The notes beneath the pieces were generated by a model. That model made no database searches and was not told the origin of the DNA. It saw only the letters and a list, made by a program, of their open reading frames with translations. A stretch of DNA of 64,000 nucleotides from Halopseudomonas xiamenensis (GTDB lineage Bacteria > Pseudomonadota > Gammaproteobacteria > Pseudomonadales > Pseudomonadaceae), in assembly GCF_014219065.1 (NCBI RefSeq), contig NZ_JACLGO010000002.1, positions 177,994-241,993 on the forward strand, read 5' to 3'. Position 1 is the stretch's first letter. Each line of letters opens with the position of its first letter. Both the position numbers and the translations under genes were made by a program. This document shows, in pieces, positions 61,438 through 64,000 of the stretch.

Positions 61438-62879
61438 CCGAGCGCCAGCAGCAGGACCAGGGCAAGCTCGTTGAGCAACATGGCTTCGAGCAGGTCGAGC
61501 GGCTGAGCCGGCTCGGTGCGGTCGGCGAGCGCGGCGTTGACCGGCTGTTCGCACCGCTGTTCGCCGCCTTCCGCCGGCAGTCCCGCGACTGGCAGCAGGA
61601 TGCCGAGCAGGCCATCGAGCAGCAGCAGGTGCTGCGCGCCCGCGGACTGCTGTATGTGATTGCCGCGGTGTGCCTGATATTGCTGGTCTGGGCGGCGCTG
61701 GCCGAGGTCGATGAGGTCACCCGTGGCGAGGGCAAGGTGATCCCTTCGCAGCAGCTGCAGGTGGTGCAGTCGGTGGATGGCGGCGTGGTGCAGGAAGTGC
61801 TGATCCGCGAAGGCGAGCAGGTAGCCAGGGGCGATGTGCTGGTGCGGATCGACCCGACCCGTTTCGTTGCCAGCTTCCAGGAAGGCAGCGTGCGCGCCTT
61901 CGCCCTGCGCGCCAAGGTCGCCCGGCTGCGGGCGCTGATCAATGACCAGCCCTACGGGGCGATCCGCGATGAAAGCCTGAGCCCGGCGCAGCAGCAGGTG
62001 CTGACCCAGGAAGAAAACTACTACCACGCCAGCATCGGTGAACTGGAGCAGCGCCTGTCCATCGCCCGCGAACAGCATGCCCAGCGCCGCCAGGAACTCA
62101 GCGAGGCCCAGGCCCGGCTGCGCGCCGCCGAGCAGGCGTATCGCATGTCCAGCCAGGAGCTGAATGTCACCCGGCCGCTGCTGGCCTCCGGTGCGGTATC
62201 GGAGATCGATATCCTGCGCCTGGAGCGCGATCAGGCCGCCGCCGATGGCGAACGGCGCTCGGCGGCAGCGCGCAGTCGCCAGGCCGAGGCCGGCATCCAG
62301 GAAGCCGAAGCGCGTTTGGCCGAGGCAGACTTGACCATGCGCAACCAGTGGCGCGCCGAACTGAGCCAGGCCAGCGCCGAACTCAACAGCCTGAGCCAGA
62401 ACGTCGATGGCCTGGCCGACCGCGTCAAGCACGCGGAAATTCGCTCGCCGGTCAACGGTACCGTGCAGCGCCTGCTGTACAACACCATCGGCGGCGTGGT
62501 GCAACCGGGCTCCACCGTGATCGAGATCGTCCCCGCCGACGATCGCCTGCTGGTCGAAGCCAAGATCGCGCCCAAGGACATCGCCTTCCTGCGCCCCGGG
62601 TTGCCGGCCACCATCAAGCTGCATGCCTACGATTTCTCCATCTACGGCGGAGTCTCCGCGACCCTGCAGCACATCAGCGCCGACACCATTACCGACGAGC
62701 GCGACAACACCTATTACCTGGTGCGGGCCATGACCACCGACGGCGACTTCATCGAACGCCTGTCGGTGATTCCCGGCATGACCGCACAGCTGGACATCAT
62801 GACCGGCAAGAAAAGCATTCTGTCTTACCTGCTCAAACCTTTGCTGCGTGCCAAGGCCAACGCCTTGAGCGAACGCTGA
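61434..62879 (+). CDS. HlyD/LapC-type periplasmic adaptor, second system
   Basis: A 481-aa adaptor. A cytoplasmic stretch of about 70 residues precedes one helix (about 72-93; LLYVIAAVCLILLVWAALAEV). The lipoyl half is VVQSVDGGVVQEVLIREGEQ, the coiled coil runs about 150-340, and the C-terminal part has RSPVNGTVQRLLYNTIGGVV and MTAQLDIMTGKKSILSYLLK. It links the ABC protein at 59302 to the TolC-OmpA channel. Confidence 0.93.
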   Translation: MTERQQQDQGKLVEQHGFEQVERLSRLGAVGERGVDRLFAPLFAAFRRQSRDWQQDAEQAIEQQQVLRARGLLYVIAAVCLILLVWAALAEVDEVTRGEGKVIPSQQLQVVQSVDGGVVQEVLIREGEQVARGDVLVRIDPTRFVASFQEGSVRAFALRAKVARLRALINDQPYGAIRDESLSPAQQQVLTQEENYYHASIGELEQRLSIAREQHAQRRQELSEAQARLRAAEQAYRMSSQELNVTRPLLASGAVSEIDILRLERDQAAADGERRSAAARSRQAEAGIQEAEARLAEADLTMRNQWRAELSQASAELNSLSQNVDGLADRVKHAEIRSPVNGTVQRLLYNTIGGVVQPGSTVIEIVPADDRLLVEAKIAPKDIAFLRPGLPATIKLHAYDFSIYGGVSATLQHISADTITDERDNTYYLVRAMTTDGDFIERLSVIPGMTAQLDIMTGKKSILSYLLKPLLRAKANALSER

Positions 62880-62893
62880 ACCTATTGGAAATG

Positions 62894-62910
62894 GCGGCTG
62901 ACGCCGCTTT
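62894..62910 (+). terminator. Small hairpin between adaptor and second adhesin
   Basis: GCGGC-TGAC-GCCGC-TTT, 15 bp after the HlyD stop. It is weak and may act as an attenuator rather than a full stop. Confidence 0.35.
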
Positions 62911-62931
62911 GATATCGTGATCGAGGTCGTT

Positions 62932-64000
62932 ATGAATACTCTGGCAACCGTAGTAACCCTGACTGGCCGCGCCTGGGCTGTGGCCGCCGATGGCCAGCGC
63001 CGTGAGCTGCAGGTGGGTGATCGCCTGCGTGGCGATGAGATGCTGGTGACCGAACCGGGTGCCCGGGTCGATCTCGATTTCGGCAACAACCAACTGCTGA
63101 CCTTCCTTGGCGAGCAACAGCAGCCGGTCGCCGAGGTGGCGGCAGCCATCCAGGCCGAGCTGCCACCCAGCGCGCCGCGCCCGGTAGCCGACGACCGCCA
63201 GCAGCCCCAGTCCGCGCCGGCCAGCGGTGAGCCGGAAGGACATAACTTCGTCCAGCTGGTGCGCATCAACGAAATCATCGAAGCCGACGGCATCACTCCG
63301 CTGACCGTCGCGCGCATCCAGGAAGTCCTGCGCCCGCTGGGCATGAGCCTGCCCGAGCGCGGCTTTGAGCCGGATGAATGGCGTGAGCATCGTGGTGGTG
63401 ACGAGCGCTATGAAGACGCCCCGGCCGCACGCCACCCCGGCCTCAGTGTCGAGCTGCAGGGCGCCGGCCCCGACGGTATCTACAACGAAGCCGAGATCGG
63501 CCCGGACGGCACTGTCACCGCCGAGATCACCCTGGATGACAAGGTCCGCGAAGGCGACCGGCTGGTGGTCAAGGATGGCAAGGGTAATACCCTGCTCGAC
63601 CGCCTGGTAACCCAGGATGATCTGGACAATGGCGTCAGCGTTGAAGTCCCGGTGACACCGGGTGACCGCAATGTCACGGTGGAGGCAACTGTCACCACGC
63701 CCCAGGACTTCACCGGCACCGACCGCGATGACAAGTTGGTGGACAATGGTGTACCCGGCGTCAGTGTCGAGTTGCAGGACGCCGGTCCCGATGGTGTATA
63801 CAACGAAGCCGAGATCGGCCCGGATGGCAAAGTACCGGCACTGGTTACCCCCGGCCCGACCGTCGAGGTGGGCGATACTCTCAAGGTCACCGACAAGGAC
63901 GGCAACACCCTGCTCGAACGCCCGGTGACCCAGGACGATATCGACAACGGCGTGATCGTCGAGGTACCGGTAGCGCCCGGTGATACCGATGTCAGCGTCA
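62932..64000 (+). CDS. Second giant adhesin, LapA-type N-terminus (truncated by window end)
   Basis: The frame stays open from ATG 62932 to the window end (356 codons). The N-terminus matches the LapA-type retention module: TLATVVTLTGRAWAVAADGQ, GDEMLVTEPGARVDLDFGNN, then a helix (VAEVAAAIQAEL) and HNFVQLVRINEII. No TAAG or PAAG site, the usual LapG cut, is visible. From about residue 171, acidic Ig-like repeats begin (VSVELQGAGPDGIYNEAEIG and VSVELQDAGPDGVYNEAEIG), spaced 318 bp (106 residues). GAGG precedes the ATG. It should be exported by the adjoining type I system and held in the outer membrane. Confidence 0.88.
   Translation, partial: MNTLATVVTLTGRAWAVAADGQRRELQVGDRLRGDEMLVTEPGARVDLDFGNNQLLTFLGEQQQPVAEVAAAIQAELPPSAPRPVADDRQQPQSAPASGEPEGHNFVQLVRINEIIEADGITPLTVARIQEVLRPLGMSLPERGFEPDEWREHRGGDERYEDAPAARHPGLSVELQGAGPDGIYNEAEIGPDGTVTAEITLDDKVREGDRLVVKDGKGNTLLDRLVTQDDLDNGVSVEVPVTPGDRNVTVEATVTTPQDFTGTDRDDKLVDNGVPGVSVELQDAGPDGVYNEAEIGPDGKVPALVTPGPTVEVGDTLKVTDKDGNTLLERPVTQDDIDNGVIVEVPVAPGDTDVSV

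Overview
The window looks like chromosome from a GC-rich gammaproteobacterium of the Pseudomonadaceae (Pseudomonas, Halopseudomonas or Stutzerimonas-like). Three things point there: the divergent hexR/zwf pair, an rcpC-rcpA-tadZABCD/fppA Flp-pilus locus arranged much as in P. aeruginosa, and BapA/LapA-type adhesin systems. No rRNA or tRNA gene, phage, insertion sequence with a transposase, or CRISPR array was seen.

Layout. 1-6.9 kb: housekeeping and stress genes (partial SDR oxidoreductase, cytochrome b561, CNNM/CorC transporter, DUF808 protein, a chemoreceptor with a likely sigma-28 promoter, Cu/Zn superoxide dismutase, GFA protein). 6.9-12.2 kb: a cytochrome-c nitric oxide reductase operon on the minus strand, small membrane ORF-norC-norB-norQ-norD, with an enlarged two-haem norC. 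12.3-20.9 kb: ppiC, hexR, a MITE-like element, zwf, a PAS/GGDEF/EAL protein and uvrD.

21.3-35.8 kb: the most unusual part. An OmpA/BamE-like lipoprotein is followed by a 1733-aa adhesin built from a BapA-like N-terminus, exactly 100 Asp-Ala dipeptides and about 1080 residues of Leu/Gly-rich LLGxxGLLGGLL repeats. Then come its type I secretion parts (TolC, ABC, HlyD) and a two-domain protein whose C-terminus is an aspartyl/asparaginyl beta-hydroxylase. I infer that the hydroxylase may modify the Asp-Ala stalk. 36.1-39.6 kb: a peptidoglycan-binding protein, a PAS chemoreceptor and an EAL phosphodiesterase. 39.8-49.1 kb: Flp pilin and the rcp/tad assembly operon, ending with a prepilin peptidase. 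49.6-57.2 kb: two histidine kinases, a lone receiver and a tandem pair of receiver-AraC regulators, one with a dead receiver. 57.3-64 kb: a second type I system (TolC-OmpA fusion, ABC, HlyD) and the first 356 codons of a second giant adhesin.

How it fits together: from 21 to 64 kb this is a surface-attachment island with two secreted adhesins, a type IVb pilus, c-di-GMP phosphodiesterases and several signalling proteins. A 13-20 bp sequence recurs before the lipoprotein/adhesin cluster, before rcpC and before the prepilin peptidase. This suggests one regulator co-controls them, as PprB does for bapA, flp/tad and fppA in P. aeruginosa. Intergenic spaces hold several dispersed repeat families.
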